Shown here in pieces: positions 52,613-61,149 of a stretch of DNA of 64,000 bases. A program made the translations under genes and the position numbers. Source of the DNA: an uncultured Lachnospiraceae bacterium (GTDB lineage Bacteria > Bacillota > Clostridia > Lachnospirales > Lachnospiraceae); the NCBI GenBank assembly GCA_900318375.1, contig ONKG01000007.1, positions 62,001 to 126,000 on the forward strand, written 5' to 3'. The first letter of the stretch is position 1. Every line of letters begins with the position of its first letter. Under the pieces are notes generated by a model. That model worked only from the letters and a program-made list of their open reading frames with translations. It did not search any database and had not been told where the DNA came from.

Positions 52613-52837
52613 ATGCGTTACAAAGAAAGACTTCGTTCTTTAAGAGAAGAACATGATCTTACCCAGGATCGTGTTGCGAAAGTGATCGGAGTATCGCAGC
52701 GCACCTACAGCGACTATGAATCCGGCCGGCTGCGTGTCCCGGTGGACCGGCTGGTAGATCTGGCCGAATTCTATGATTGCAGCGTCGACTATATCTCCGG
52801 TGCAAGCGATATACGAAGACCCTATCCCGGGAGATAA
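52613..52837 (+). CDS. Small XRE family DNA-binding regulator
   Basis: The 74-residue protein is a single Cro/C1-type helix-turn-helix: MRYKERLRSLREEHDLTQDR, then VAKVIGVSQRTYSDYESGR (about 22-40), VPVDRLVDLAEFYDCSVDYI. The start at 52613 follows AGGAGATGCCTT; a frame open from 52550 would cover the operator. It is a stand-alone regulator of unknown target, and may regulate itself through the adjacent palindrome. The divergent sensor gene begins 234 bases away. Confidence 0.9.
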   Translation: MRYKERLRSLREEHDLTQDRVAKVIGVSQRTYSDYESGRLRVPVDRLVDLAEFYDCSVDYISGASDIRRPYPGR

Positions 52838-53284
52838 AACGGGTACAGAGAAATAACACCCGGATATCCGGCGTCTTATCTGTCAGATACACTGCGGGCG
52901 TTCAGGATTTTTCTCTGCCAATAGACAAATAGACACTTTTCGGCATACAAAATATGAAAGATATGAGGCAGGGATCAGGTTTTATACCTCTCCTGCCTTT
53001 TTATAGTGTCCGTGCTTGCGGTTACACCTGTAACACTGCATAATGAGATTCCGGCGCGCATCTGCCCCCTGCGCCCTGCTGCCTGCTTTTTCGAGAACAG
53101 AGGGCGGCCCCTCCGGAATAACAGGCGGGCCTGTTCTGTAACGACAGCCCGTATATGATCCGGAAAGTGATCCGGAAAGGCTGAGCTCAGCAGTTGCAAT
53201 CTTTTGTCTGCCTTGCTAAGATAAGCAGAACACAGTTTTTTGCTGAAAAGCAGCCGTATGCAGGAAAAACTCGAGAGGAAACAG
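52838..53284. other. Non-coding gap between XRE gene and rlmH
   Basis: A modest terminator stem AGGCAGG (52966-52972) with CCTGCCT (52992-52998), inner pair AGGT/ACCT, and TTTTTAT after it ends the XRE transcript. A palindrome GGTTACACCTGTAAC lies near 53021. No gene and no clear rlmH promoter are seen; the ribosome site GAGAGGAAACAG precedes rlmH. Confidence 0.5.
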
Positions 53285-53770
53285 ATGATCAGACTACTGT
53301 GCGTCGGGAAAATGAAAGACAAGGCTCTGCAGTCACTGGCTTCGGAGTATGTAAAGCGGATCTCGGCGTTTGCAAAAGTCGAAGTCCTGGAAGTGAAGGA
53401 CGAGCCGAACGACCATGCGGAGCGGGAGGCGGAAGTCATGCGGATCAAAGATGGTGAGGCGGAACGCGTGCTGGCAAAACTCCGGGCGCAGGACCTTGTC
53501 ATCCTTCTGGATCTGGGCGGAAAGATGTGGGACAGCGAAGCATTCTCACGTCACCTTAACAGCTGGCAGCAGAGAGCCGGGCAAAAAGGCGGCGACCTGG
53601 TATTTGTCATCGCCGGATCCCTGGGCCCGGGCAAAGCCCTGCTCGACCGCTCGGATGTGCGCTGGAAACTCTCGGATCTCACCTTCACGCATCTGCTCAC
53701 AAGGGTCCTGATCCTGGAGCAGATTTACCGGGGATTCATGATTCTGCACGGCCGTACCTACCACAAATAA
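53285..53770 (+). CDS. rlmH: 23S rRNA (pseudouridine-1915-N3) methyltransferase
   Basis: The 161-residue protein fits RlmH in full length: MIRLLCVGKMKDKALQSLASEY at the start, then the SAM-binding knot FVIAGSLGPGKALLDRSD (about 109-126) and the C-terminal LTRVLILEQIYRGFMI with TYHK at the end. RlmH is a SPOUT enzyme that methylates pseudouridine 1915 in helix 69 of 23S rRNA on the assembled ribosome. The start at 53285 is preferred over an upstream TTG at 53240 because GAGAGG lies 6 bases before it. proA follows 40 bases later, probably on the same transcript. Confidence 0.95.
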   Translation: MIRLLCVGKMKDKALQSLASEYVKRISAFAKVEVLEVKDEPNDHAEREAEVMRIKDGEAERVLAKLRAQDLVILLDLGGKMWDSEAFSRHLNSWQQRAGQKGGDLVFVIAGSLGPGKALLDRSDVRWKLSDLTFTHLLTRVLILEQIYRGFMILHGRTYHK

Positions 53771-53810
53771 GGCTGCAGATGCCGGTCGCCCGTTTTTAAG
53801 GAGGTAACGA

Positions 53811-55121
53811 ATGAATATCCGTGAAGAAGCAAGGAAAATGAAGCTTGTCGCTCCTGTTCTTGCCGCGTCTTCCAATGAGACAAGAAATGCTGCGCTGCGC
53901 GCGATCGCGGACGCATTGAAAGCAAATAAGGAAAAGATCTTTGCCGCAAATGCAGAAGACTGCAGAGCCGCCGGGGAAAACGGTATCGCTCCTGCCGTCA
54001 TGAAGCGTCTTGCCTTTAATGAGGCTAAGCTTACAGATGTCTGCAAGGGAATCGACCAGCTGATCTCACTTCCCGATCCGATCGGAAAGTCTCTCCTCAA
54101 AAGAGAACTGGATGCAGGCCTTGTCCTGGAGCGCGTCAGCGTTCCGATCGGTGTCATCGGCGTGATCTTTGAGGCCAGACCGGACGCTCTGGTACAGATT
54201 TCCACCCTCTGCCTCAAGAGCGGCAACTGCGCGATCCTCAAGGGCGGCAAAGAGACTGCAGGGACAAACCGTGTGCTCTTTTCCATTATTCACGACGCCG
54301 CCGTCTCTGCGGGACTTCCTTCCGAATGCCTGCTGCAGGCGGAGCTGCACAATGAAATCGATGAGCTGCTGCAGTGCGAAAAAGATGTGGACCTGCTCAT
54401 CCCCCGCGGCTCCAACCAGTTCGTCCAATATATCATGAACAACACCAAAATTCCGGTCATGGGACATGCGGACGGCATCTGCCATATCTACGTGGACCGC
54501 GATGTGGATATGGATATGGCGATCAATATCATCATCGACGCCAAGACACAGTACACAGCAGCCTGCAACGCCGTCGAGACTATCCTGATCAACCGGGAGA
54601 TCGCACCCGTCTTCCTTCCTCTCCTTGCCAGGTCACTCAAAGCCGCCGGCGTGAAGCTGCGGGGCACACAGGAGGCAGAGGATCTGATCGCCCGCTCCTC
54701 CGACGCAGCGGCGCAGATCGACGCTGTCGACATTATGGACGATGACGATTTCCGCACGGAATACCTCGACATGATCATCTCCCTGAAGGTCGTTGCAGAC
54801 GTCGAAGAAGCCATAGATCACATCAACCGCTATGGATCTCATCACACGGATTCCATCCTCACCCGCGATGACGCCGCCGCAGCCCGCTTCATGCAGATGG
54901 TCGACTCCGCAGGCGTCTACCGCAACTGCTCCACCCGCTTCGCGGATGGCTTCCGCTACGGCTTCGGAGCAGAGGTCGGCATCAGCACCAGCAAGCTCCA
55001 TGCCCGCGGTCCCGTCGGCCTCGAAGGTCTCGTGACCTACAAATACCTGATCACCGGCAGCGGTCAGATCGTAGGCGATTACGCCAGCGGCAGAAGCAGT
55101 TTCCACTTCAAAGATCTTTAA
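53811..55121 (+). CDS. proA: Glutamate-5-semialdehyde dehydrogenase (gamma-glutamyl phosphate reductase)
   Basis: The 436-residue enzyme belongs to the aldehyde dehydrogenase superfamily and catalyses the second step of proline synthesis, NADPH reduction of glutamyl 5-phosphate. It shows VSVPIGVIGVIFEARPDA (about 107-124), LKSGNCAILKGGKET, VDLLIPRGSNQFV, the catalytic Cys252 in TAACNAVET, and the C-terminal RFADGFRYGFGAEVGISTSK and ARGPVGLEGL. AAGGAGG precedes the ATG. proB is not in the window on either side. An RNA-like element and a terminator follow the stop. Confidence 0.95.
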   Translation: MNIREEARKMKLVAPVLAASSNETRNAALRAIADALKANKEKIFAANAEDCRAAGENGIAPAVMKRLAFNEAKLTDVCKGIDQLISLPDPIGKSLLKRELDAGLVLERVSVPIGVIGVIFEARPDALVQISTLCLKSGNCAILKGGKETAGTNRVLFSIIHDAAVSAGLPSECLLQAELHNEIDELLQCEKDVDLLIPRGSNQFVQYIMNNTKIPVMGHADGICHIYVDRDVDMDMAINIIIDAKTQYTAACNAVETILINREIAPVFLPLLARSLKAAGVKLRGTQEAEDLIARSSDAAAQIDAVDIMDDDDFRTEYLDMIISLKVVADVEEAIDHINRYGSHHTDSILTRDDAAAARFMQMVDSAGVYRNCSTRFADGFRYGFGAEVGISTSKLHARGPVGLEGLVTYKYLITGSGQIVGDYASGRSSFHFKDL

Positions 55122-55148
55122 ACCGGCAGGCACAATGCCGTCTCAATA

Positions 55149-55250
55149 GGGTAGAGTCGGCAATATGAACTGCTTTGCAGTTCATATGCTCCCTCTGCCC
55201 ACGACCGGCCCGTGTCCGCCGTAAGGCGGAAAAATACATTACACAGGCCG
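55149..55250 (+). repeat. Copy D of the dispersed 3'-end RNA-like element (best-preserved copy)
   Basis: It lies 27 bases after the proA stop. GGGTAGAG (55149-55156) pairs with CTCTGCCC (55193-55200). The enclosed hairpin ATATGAACTG-CTTTG-CAGTTCATAT occupies 55163-55187. CGGCCCGTGT (55206-55215) pairs with ACACAGGCCG (55241-55250) with one mismatch, around CCGCC-GTAA-GGCGG (55216-55229). Confidence 0.85.
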
Positions 55251-55259
55251 TGTCATAAA

Positions 55260-55300
55260 AAAATGGTCACACCTGATCAGGTGTGGCCATTTTGTTTTTT
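55260..55300 (+). terminator. Terminator of the rlmH-proA operon
   Basis: AAAATGGTCACACCT pairs with AGGTGTGGCCATTTT (55260-55293, loop GATC) with one G-U, followed by GTTTTTT. The converging CotH gene ends at 55303. Confidence 0.88.
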
Positions 55301-55302
55301 CA

Positions 55303-57762
55303 TCAGGGAATTCTCTCTGCAAGGGCACGCACAGTGACCTTCACTGCCTCTTCTCCGGCAGATCCTGACGTTTCCGATGATTCTTTCGATGATTCCGAGG
55401 AAGGCTCAGACGATCCGGCGGTCCCGCCGGAAGCCAAAGCCTCGCTTACCGCCAGCAAAGCTGTATCCCCGTAACCGGAATCCGCGTCAGCCTCAATAAA
55501 TGTCCCGTTGACCTCCCATCCGGTGATGCGGTATCCCTGCTCCGCCCTGGCAGTGACTGTAAAGGATGTTCCGCAGTAATACTCGTTAGACCAGGAGGCT
55601 CCGGGAGAAACCGTCATATTGTTCCATGTGATGCAGGCGCCCTCCCCTGCCTCGATCCGCACGCTGTAGCGTTCCTCCAGTCCCATGTATTTTTTGATAT
55701 TGGCACGGTAAAGCTCTTCTTTTTCCCGGACATTGTTTTTGGTCTTATCGGCAGTATCCACCATCTCTGCCCAGAAAGCCCCGCCGTAATCGCGGATGTA
55801 TTCCTTCTCCATATCCTCATAGAGCGCATCGAGGACCGCGCAGGCGTAATCGGGTTCGAACACCGTTTTCAGAAGGTCATCGACATAGGTCAGGAAAGTA
55901 TCCCGATATCTGCTGCACTGCATAACATGGAAGAAGGTATTCCCTTTATCCTTCATCAGATAATCGATGAGCTCCGATGACCACTGCTCGGGTATCCCGT
56001 GCAGGTCATTGGTGAGAATCTGGTCCATATCATCCAGAATAAATCTGTAACGGCCGTCCGTGTAGGGATTTTCCGGATCCTGCTCTCCGACATAGCGCCA
56101 CATAGACACATTGTTGAAGGGCCAGTCCGCGTTGTTGAAGAGGACCTCAAGCGCAAAATAGAACAGATAATTGTCCATATCCACAGCTTCTTCCAGAGCC
56201 TTCTGGTTCTCCTGCTGTGTCAGGTCCGCATTAAAGAGAGGCAGGATTTTGGTCCGGGTATACACGTCATAGTCGCTGGATTCATATTTTTCAATCGCGT
56301 CCGGCGTACCCAGTCCGAAAAGCGCGCACATATATTCTTTTGTCACACTCGGTGTGACATCACAGATCGTATAGAATTCCCCGTTGAGATAGGCGATTCC
56401 GAGCCTGGCGTCCGGCAGACCGGGAAATCCGCACGCGTCCGAGAGAATCCTGGCATATTTATTGCGCACACTCCGGATATGATACTGCGGTATGCCGTGG
56501 GTTCGAAAACGGACCTTGTTGAATGCATCCGGCTCTGACAAAACCTTCTCTGTTCCGGCCGCCTGCGCAGACCATCCGCCGTTGACATTGACCGCTGAAA
56601 CACCGCTGTCAGCACCGGGTGCGTCTGTTTCTATACTCAACAGATTGCCGGCCCTGCTGTAGGAACCTTTTTTAAAAATATCCAGGCGGAAGTATTGGTC
56701 GCTGCTTCCCATAGCAGGCGATGCCTCAACGCGCAGCGTCCTGGTCGGCAGTCCGCGCGAGCTGTATCCGCCCACAGTGATCCCCGTGTCTTCCTCGAGA
56801 AGGACTTCTCCCTCAGGGGAAAACAGGGTCACATGTCCGTATTTAATCCATTCATCGCCTTCCTGGTAAAAATTGCCGGAGCGGTCCTCTCTTTTTCCGT
56901 CGTCGATATCCTTCTGATAATGACTTCCCTTGACCATGATGCCATTATCATAATCAAAGAGATTGCGGGAATCCGTACTCAGGCATGCCACATATCCGTC
57001 ATAGCGCTCGAATACGCCCTCGCCGATCACAAACGTCCGTGTCACCACGGCGCTCATGTCATCCCCCTGCACAAGCCGCGCGCGGACAGGAATCACATAA
57101 ATACCGTCATCCTCCTGCTTTACATACACACCGTTATCAGAGGAGGCGGAATATTTTTCCTCTTCCCACTGCCGTCTCTGGTTCTGAAGTGAATAAGGAT
57201 CCGAAGAAGCATCCTGCCCCTCCGTACCTGTCTGTTCCGGAGATGGGGCCGGACCATCCGCACTGTCATCAGTTTTTTCTGTCTCTCCCTCAGCTTCTTC
57301 CGCCGAAGCATTTCCGTCTGCGGCTGTATCCGCATTGAGTTTTTCCGCCTCGGCCTTTTTTTCCTCCTCGGCTTTTTTTTCTATCTCCGCTTTTTCAGCC
57401 GCTTTCACAGCGGCTTCTTCTTTCGCGCGGAGGATCATCTTTGCAAGGTCGATCCCGCCATCGTATAAAAAGCTGTCCTGCATCGGTTCGTCACCGTTGA
57501 CAGTGTAGCGGATTTCAATGCTTTTCTCCTGCGGGATACGCGAATCCGCAGTCAGCTGCAGGACGAAGCTGTTTTCAAAAAATCCGCTGTCGGCGCTGAA
57601 AGACAGAGGATCGCCCTCCACCTTCTGTAAAGCGGCATGGAGCGTCCTCGGCCTGTCATATTTCACATAATAAAAGAACAGCAGGCCGACGAGCAGCAGT
57701 GTCATAAGAACTGCATATTTCATTACAATATTTCGTCCTGCATTTTCTCTTTTCAGATGCAT
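55303..57762 (-). CDS. CotH kinase family protein, membrane-anchored
   Basis: The 819-residue protein has one N-terminal membrane helix (about 15-33) and an extracytoplasmic remainder. A chitobiase/FN3-like beta domain comes first (about 55-95, IEIRYTVNGDEPMQ) with a Glu/Ala/Lys-rich coiled insert (about 112-190). The CotH core (about 330-690) has GYSSRGLPTRTLRVEA, FRTHGIPQYHIRSVRNKYA, GIAYLNGEFYTICDVTP and the metal-binding FILDDMDQIL. C-terminal beta repeats (GYRITGWEVNGTFIEAD) and a Ser/Glu tail end it. CotH proteins resemble protein kinases and phosphorylate spore-coat proteins in Bacillus; outside spores they occur in cellulosome and surface proteins. The target here is unknown. The ATG at 57762 is the first of two; Met14 is an alternative. 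Confidence 0.87.
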   Translation of the reverse strand: MHLKRENAGRNIVMKYAVLMTLLLVGLLFFYYVKYDRPRTLHAALQKVEGDPLSFSADSGFFENSFVLQLTADSRIPQEKSIEIRYTVNGDEPMQDSFLYDGGIDLAKMILRAKEEAAVKAAEKAEIEKKAEEEKKAEAEKLNADTAADGNASAEEAEGETEKTDDSADGPAPSPEQTGTEGQDASSDPYSLQNQRRQWEEEKYSASSDNGVYVKQEDDGIYVIPVRARLVQGDDMSAVVTRTFVIGEGVFERYDGYVACLSTDSRNLFDYDNGIMVKGSHYQKDIDDGKREDRSGNFYQEGDEWIKYGHVTLFSPEGEVLLEEDTGITVGGYSSRGLPTRTLRVEASPAMGSSDQYFRLDIFKKGSYSRAGNLLSIETDAPGADSGVSAVNVNGGWSAQAAGTEKVLSEPDAFNKVRFRTHGIPQYHIRSVRNKYARILSDACGFPGLPDARLGIAYLNGEFYTICDVTPSVTKEYMCALFGLGTPDAIEKYESSDYDVYTRTKILPLFNADLTQQENQKALEEAVDMDNYLFYFALEVLFNNADWPFNNVSMWRYVGEQDPENPYTDGRYRFILDDMDQILTNDLHGIPEQWSSELIDYLMKDKGNTFFHVMQCSRYRDTFLTYVDDLLKTVFEPDYACAVLDALYEDMEKEYIRDYGGAFWAEMVDTADKTKNNVREKEELYRANIKKYMGLEERYSVRIEAGEGACITWNNMTVSPGASWSNEYYCGTSFTVTARAEQGYRITGWEVNGTFIEADADSGYGDTALLAVSEALASGGTAGSSEPSSESSKESSETSGSAGEEAVKVTVRALAERIP

Positions 57763-57787
57763 TCCTACTTCTGCTCCAATCTATCTC

Positions 57788-58098
57788 TTCGCTCTTTCCG
57801 ACCATGCCGCTTGCAAGAGCGGCAGCGCGAGGAGAAAGCCCGGAAAGGGTTTCTCCGATGCGCTCACAGGATGTTTGCGGCGCTCCGACGCATACATCCG
57901 GAGTGAAAAATATTGCATCGGCAATATTTTTCGCTCTTTCCGACATGTCGAAGCGCTCCTGCGCTGAGACACCCCGAGGAGAAATTCGTGAAGACGATTT
58001 CTCCGATGGGATCACAGGATGTTTGCGGCGCTCCGTCGCAAACATCCGGAGTGAAAAATATTGCATCGGCAAGATTTTTCACTCTTTCGAACATGCCG
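57788..58098. repeat. Hairpin-rich 142/148-bp tandem duplication
   Basis: Two units (57788-57929 and 57930-58077) plus a 21-base partial third fill the 340-base gap. Each unit has three stems: GGAGAAA/TTTCTCC, GGATGTTTGCG/CGCAAACATCC (perfect in the second copy, 58017-58047) and GAAAAATATTGC/GCAATATTTTTC (57905-57932; one mismatch in copy two). The units differ by a 6-base indel and scattered substitutions. The region is downstream of the YdjG-like gene on the minus strand. Confidence 0.88.
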
Positions 58099-58102
58099 GA
58101 AT

Positions 58103-59521
58103 TTAAATTTTGCCCGGACCTTTTCCTCCTCCGGGAGGCTGCGCGTTCTGGATCTTGACTCTGGACTCGGTAGTCCTGATATAGTTGTCGCTCCTGGCCC
58201 TCAGGTTCAGTCCGCCGTCAGAGACATAAGCAGACGCGCGGCTCTGCTGCTCCACCGGTTTCATCTGACTGTACAGTACGGCGTTGACGATAAAGGCCGG
58301 GATGAGGGCAAAGGCCACCGCCATAATATAGGAGGCGGCCGTCACATCCTCTCCTGTCAGCAGGAAAGAACTGAAGACCAGCAGGCTGATCACAAAAACT
58401 GCCAGAAACCATATGATCTGTTTCGGTTTGGATACAGGGAGGTTTCCGATCATTTTTCCGGTCTGCCCATTCATGGCGAAAAGGAAATTCTGCCCCTGCC
58501 ATTTAGTGCTCAAAAGCCAGACGGGAAGAACGGCATATTCCGTCTTCTCGTTATAAATCTTTTCGTCATGGGTACGGGTAGTAACGCTGGAATAGCCTTT
58601 GACCGAATTGCGCAGAGCATCCTCGGCGCTCTTTCTGGAGCGCTCGGCGGCGCGTTTCCCGCATTCCTTCCGATCGACATCATATTTATTGGCGAGATAT
58701 CCCGGCATATATGCCAGGGAGAATTCCGTAATAGCCTTGTAATCAAATGGCTCAATGCTGTCCATGAGGTCGTCGGGCATCTTGCTGGACGCATCGACGG
58801 GGATACGGCTGAAGCTTATAGTGCCTTCGCGCATAGCTTCGAAATGCTTGGTTCTGGTCACCTGAAATTCGCCCTGGCGGAAAGTTTCCTCCTGTTTAGC
58901 GTCATAGAACCCCCTCGCATCCACATGTCCGCTGTAGAGCCAGAAAGGAACATATACGCCTTTGATCTCCTCGAGGTGATTGGAGTTGCTGAAGGATCCG
59001 GGGAGGAGGGTCTTTCCTTTGTAATAGCCTTTCAGGGCCTCGATTGCGTCCTTCTTTTCACGTTTAAAAGGAATGACATAATCGGGCTTGAGCGTACCGG
59101 CAAACTGGCCGGGGATGATCGTATTGTTGCCGCAGTAAGGGCATTGTGTCGCTGCCGTCGTCGCGTCGCAGATGAGCTCCGCGCCGCAGGAAGTACAGTT
59201 GTAGGCCCGCATCTTTGCGGCATCACTTCCCCAGCCGGATGCATCTTCTGCACCCTCCGCAGCTTCCGGCTTAACGCCTCCCGCTGCCGCCTGCATCTCA
59301 TTCTGGAAAGCAGCCGCCTCCGCGGCTTCCTTTTCAGCCTTCTTGTCTGCAGCCTCCTTTGCGCTCACGGCAGAGGCGTTTTTAGCAGCATACAGCTTTT
59401 CGACTTCCTGGACCGTGAAGGAGCTCCCGCAGTAGTCGCATTTCAGTTTCCCGATCTTCCCATCAAAATGGAGCGGACCGGTACATGCCGGACACTGATA
59501 ATTTGTTACCTGGTCTGCCAT
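58103..59521 (-). CDS. YdjG-like protein with two zinc ribbons and two membrane helices
   Basis: The 472-residue protein starts with a zinc ribbon (Cys10, Cys13, Cys28, Cys31). An Ala/Glu/Lys-rich coiled segment (about 45-85) leads to a second ribbon (YNCTSCGAEL with QCPYCGN, about 109-135). The middle domain has YVIPFKREKKDAIEAL, KGVYVPFWLYSGHVDA and EYAVLPVWLLSTKW, as in the TFIIB-type zinc-ribbon proteins related to Bacillus YdjG. Two helices lie near 386-405 and 412-435. In Bacillus subtilis ydjG, ydjH and ydjI form an operon, and the products recruit PspA to the membrane. Here the SPFH partner (YdjI-like) is encoded upstream on the same strand, but no ydjH or pspA is seen. GGAGGAACAG precedes the ATG. 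No signal peptide is present. Confidence 0.85.
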   Translation of the reverse strand: MADQVTNYQCPACTGPLHFDGKIGKLKCDYCGSSFTVQEVEKLYAAKNASAVSAKEAADKKAEKEAAEAAAFQNEMQAAAGGVKPEAAEGAEDASGWGSDAAKMRAYNCTSCGAELICDATTAATQCPYCGNNTIIPGQFAGTLKPDYVIPFKREKKDAIEALKGYYKGKTLLPGSFSNSNHLEEIKGVYVPFWLYSGHVDARGFYDAKQEETFRQGEFQVTRTKHFEAMREGTISFSRIPVDASSKMPDDLMDSIEPFDYKAITEFSLAYMPGYLANKYDVDRKECGKRAAERSRKSAEDALRNSVKGYSSVTTRTHDEKIYNEKTEYAVLPVWLLSTKWQGQNFLFAMNGQTGKMIGNLPVSKPKQIIWFLAVFVISLLVFSSFLLTGEDVTAASYIMAVAFALIPAFIVNAVLYSQMKPVEQQSRASAYVSDGGLNLRARSDNYIRTTESRVKIQNAQPPGGGKGPGKI

Positions 59522-59588
59522 CTGTTCCTCCGCTTATATAAATACAGTTTTCACAGGAATCACGCTTTTTTTCTTCTTTATCAAAAAT

Positions 59589-59617
59589 TGTGTCAGGGGA
59601 ATTATTCCCCTGACACA
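59589..59617 (-). terminator. Terminator between the SPFH and YdjG-like genes
   Basis: TGTGTCAGGGGAA (59589-59601) pairs perfectly with TTCCCCTGACACA (59605-59617); ATTTTTGAT follows on the minus strand. It implies that the YdjG-like gene is at least partly expressed from its own start. Confidence 0.82.
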
Positions 59618-59673
59618 GAGAAGTCTTTTTCACCGGCGGTCATAACTGTCTTGAGCCGGATCTGTTATTTGGT

Positions 59674-60984
59674 TTATGCTTTGGGCTTGCCGCAGCCGGA
59701 GCAGAATTTGCCGGTGTTTCCCGTCTGACCGCAGGAAGGGCAGGTCCAGGGGCCGCTGTCCGCGGCAGGTTTTGCCGCGCCGCAGCCGGGGCAGAATTTG
59801 CCCTTGTTGCCTGTCTGGCCGCATGCGGGGCAGGTCCATTCTTCGGCTTCCGCAGGTTTTGCTGTCCCGCAGTTGCTGCAGAACTTGCCTCCGTTGCCGG
59901 TGTGACCGCAGGAAGGGCATGTCCAGCCAGCCGCTGCAGCACCCGGTGCCTGCATCTGAGGAGCCTGCTGCGCTGCCGCCTGCTGCATAAGCTGGGTCAC
60001 ATTGACGCCGCCGGCCTGCTGAGCCATTCCCATACCGGCAAAGCCCATCATTGCACCGTTGGGGTTCTTGGCAGCATCCTTCATTGCCTGTGCATTTGCC
60101 TGGACGGAGATGCCGGCTGCGATGGCTGCGTTGCCGCCAGCCGCAAGACCCAGCTGCAGGTTCTTGATCGCCTGTTCGTCTTCTTCGGAAGCCTTGACGC
60201 TGCTGACGCCGCAGGTCACAATCTCAATGCCGTATACCTGTCCCCAGGTTGAGGACAATTCGTTGTTGAGCGCCTCGGAGAGTTCTTTCGTGTGGCCGGG
60301 CAGAGAACTGTAGCGGATTCCCTGGTCGGAGATCCTGGAGAATGCAGGCTGCAGAGCTGTCAGCAGTTCGGAGCGGAGCTGATCGTCGATCTTGTCGCGG
60401 GTATAATCCCTGTCGACATTTCCGCAGATATTCTTGTAGAACAGGATCGGATCTGTCATCTTGTAGGTGTATTCACCGAAGCAGCGGATGGAGATATCCA
60501 TATCAAGGCCGATGTTTCTGTCTACCACACGGAAAGGAACGGGACTGGCCGTGCCGTATTTATTGCCGATAATATTCTTTGTGTTGAAATAATAGACGCG
60601 CTGATCATGAGCGGTCACACCGCCGTAGGATACACGCGCCGCGAATTTCTTGAAGCTTTCCACGATGCCCTTGCCGAGACCGCCGGAAAAAATACTGGGC
60701 TCTGTGGATGTATCGTAGGTGTAGGCGCCGGGCTCTGCACTGATGTCAACAATTGCGCCCTGGTCCACGATGATCATACACTGACCTTCGTTGACGACGA
60801 TGGTAGAGCCGTTGGTGATAATATTATCACTGCCGCCTTTGTTCAGGAGGCCCGACTTGCCGGTGTGATGCTCTCCCTTGCGGACAAGGACATCTGTCGG
60901 CATTTCAGAGCAGTAAAAGTAATCTTTCCACTGGTCTCCAAGTACAGAACTAAGCGAAGCGCCTGCTGCTAAAATAAGTCCCAT
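59674..60984 (-). CDS. SPFH domain protein (YdjI-like) with three C-terminal zinc ribbons
   Basis: The 436-residue protein opens with MGLILAAGASLSSVLGDQWK and an SPFH/band-7-like domain (about 35-290) with LVRKGEHHTGKSG, IIVDQGAIVDISAEPGAY and IEIVTCGVSSVKASEEDEQA. A Met/Gln/Ala-rich stretch (about 290-345) follows. The C-terminus has three tandem zinc ribbons, each of the form WTCPSCGxTGNxGKFCxxCG (about 350-433). The Bacillus relative YdjI has one such tail. SPFH proteins form oligomeric membrane-bound scaffolds; YdjI is linked to PspA and envelope stress. AAGGAGG stands 6 bases before the ATG. It probably works with the YdjG-like protein encoded next. Confidence 0.9.
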   Translation of the reverse strand: MGLILAAGASLSSVLGDQWKDYFYCSEMPTDVLVRKGEHHTGKSGLLNKGGSDNIITNGSTIVVNEGQCMIIVDQGAIVDISAEPGAYTYDTSTEPSIFSGGLGKGIVESFKKFAARVSYGGVTAHDQRVYYFNTKNIIGNKYGTASPVPFRVVDRNIGLDMDISIRCFGEYTYKMTDPILFYKNICGNVDRDYTRDKIDDQLRSELLTALQPAFSRISDQGIRYSSLPGHTKELSEALNNELSSTWGQVYGIEIVTCGVSSVKASEEDEQAIKNLQLGLAAGGNAAIAAGISVQANAQAMKDAAKNPNGAMMGFAGMGMAQQAGGVNVTQLMQQAAAQQAPQMQAPGAAAAGWTCPSCGHTGNGGKFCSNCGTAKPAEAEEWTCPACGQTGNKGKFCPGCGAAKPAADSGPWTCPSCGQTGNTGKFCSGCGKPKA

Positions 60985-61149
60985 AGTATACCTCCTTGAA
61001 TGGTCAAAATGTTTTGCGCCTGGTACGTCTTTATGATCGTCCGGACAACCTGACCTTCATCAGGCTTTTCCCGGGCTGTTTTTCCTTTTTGCATCAGATG
61101 ATTATTGAATCAGACTGTTAATGCATTCAATGCTTAATTCACTCGATGC

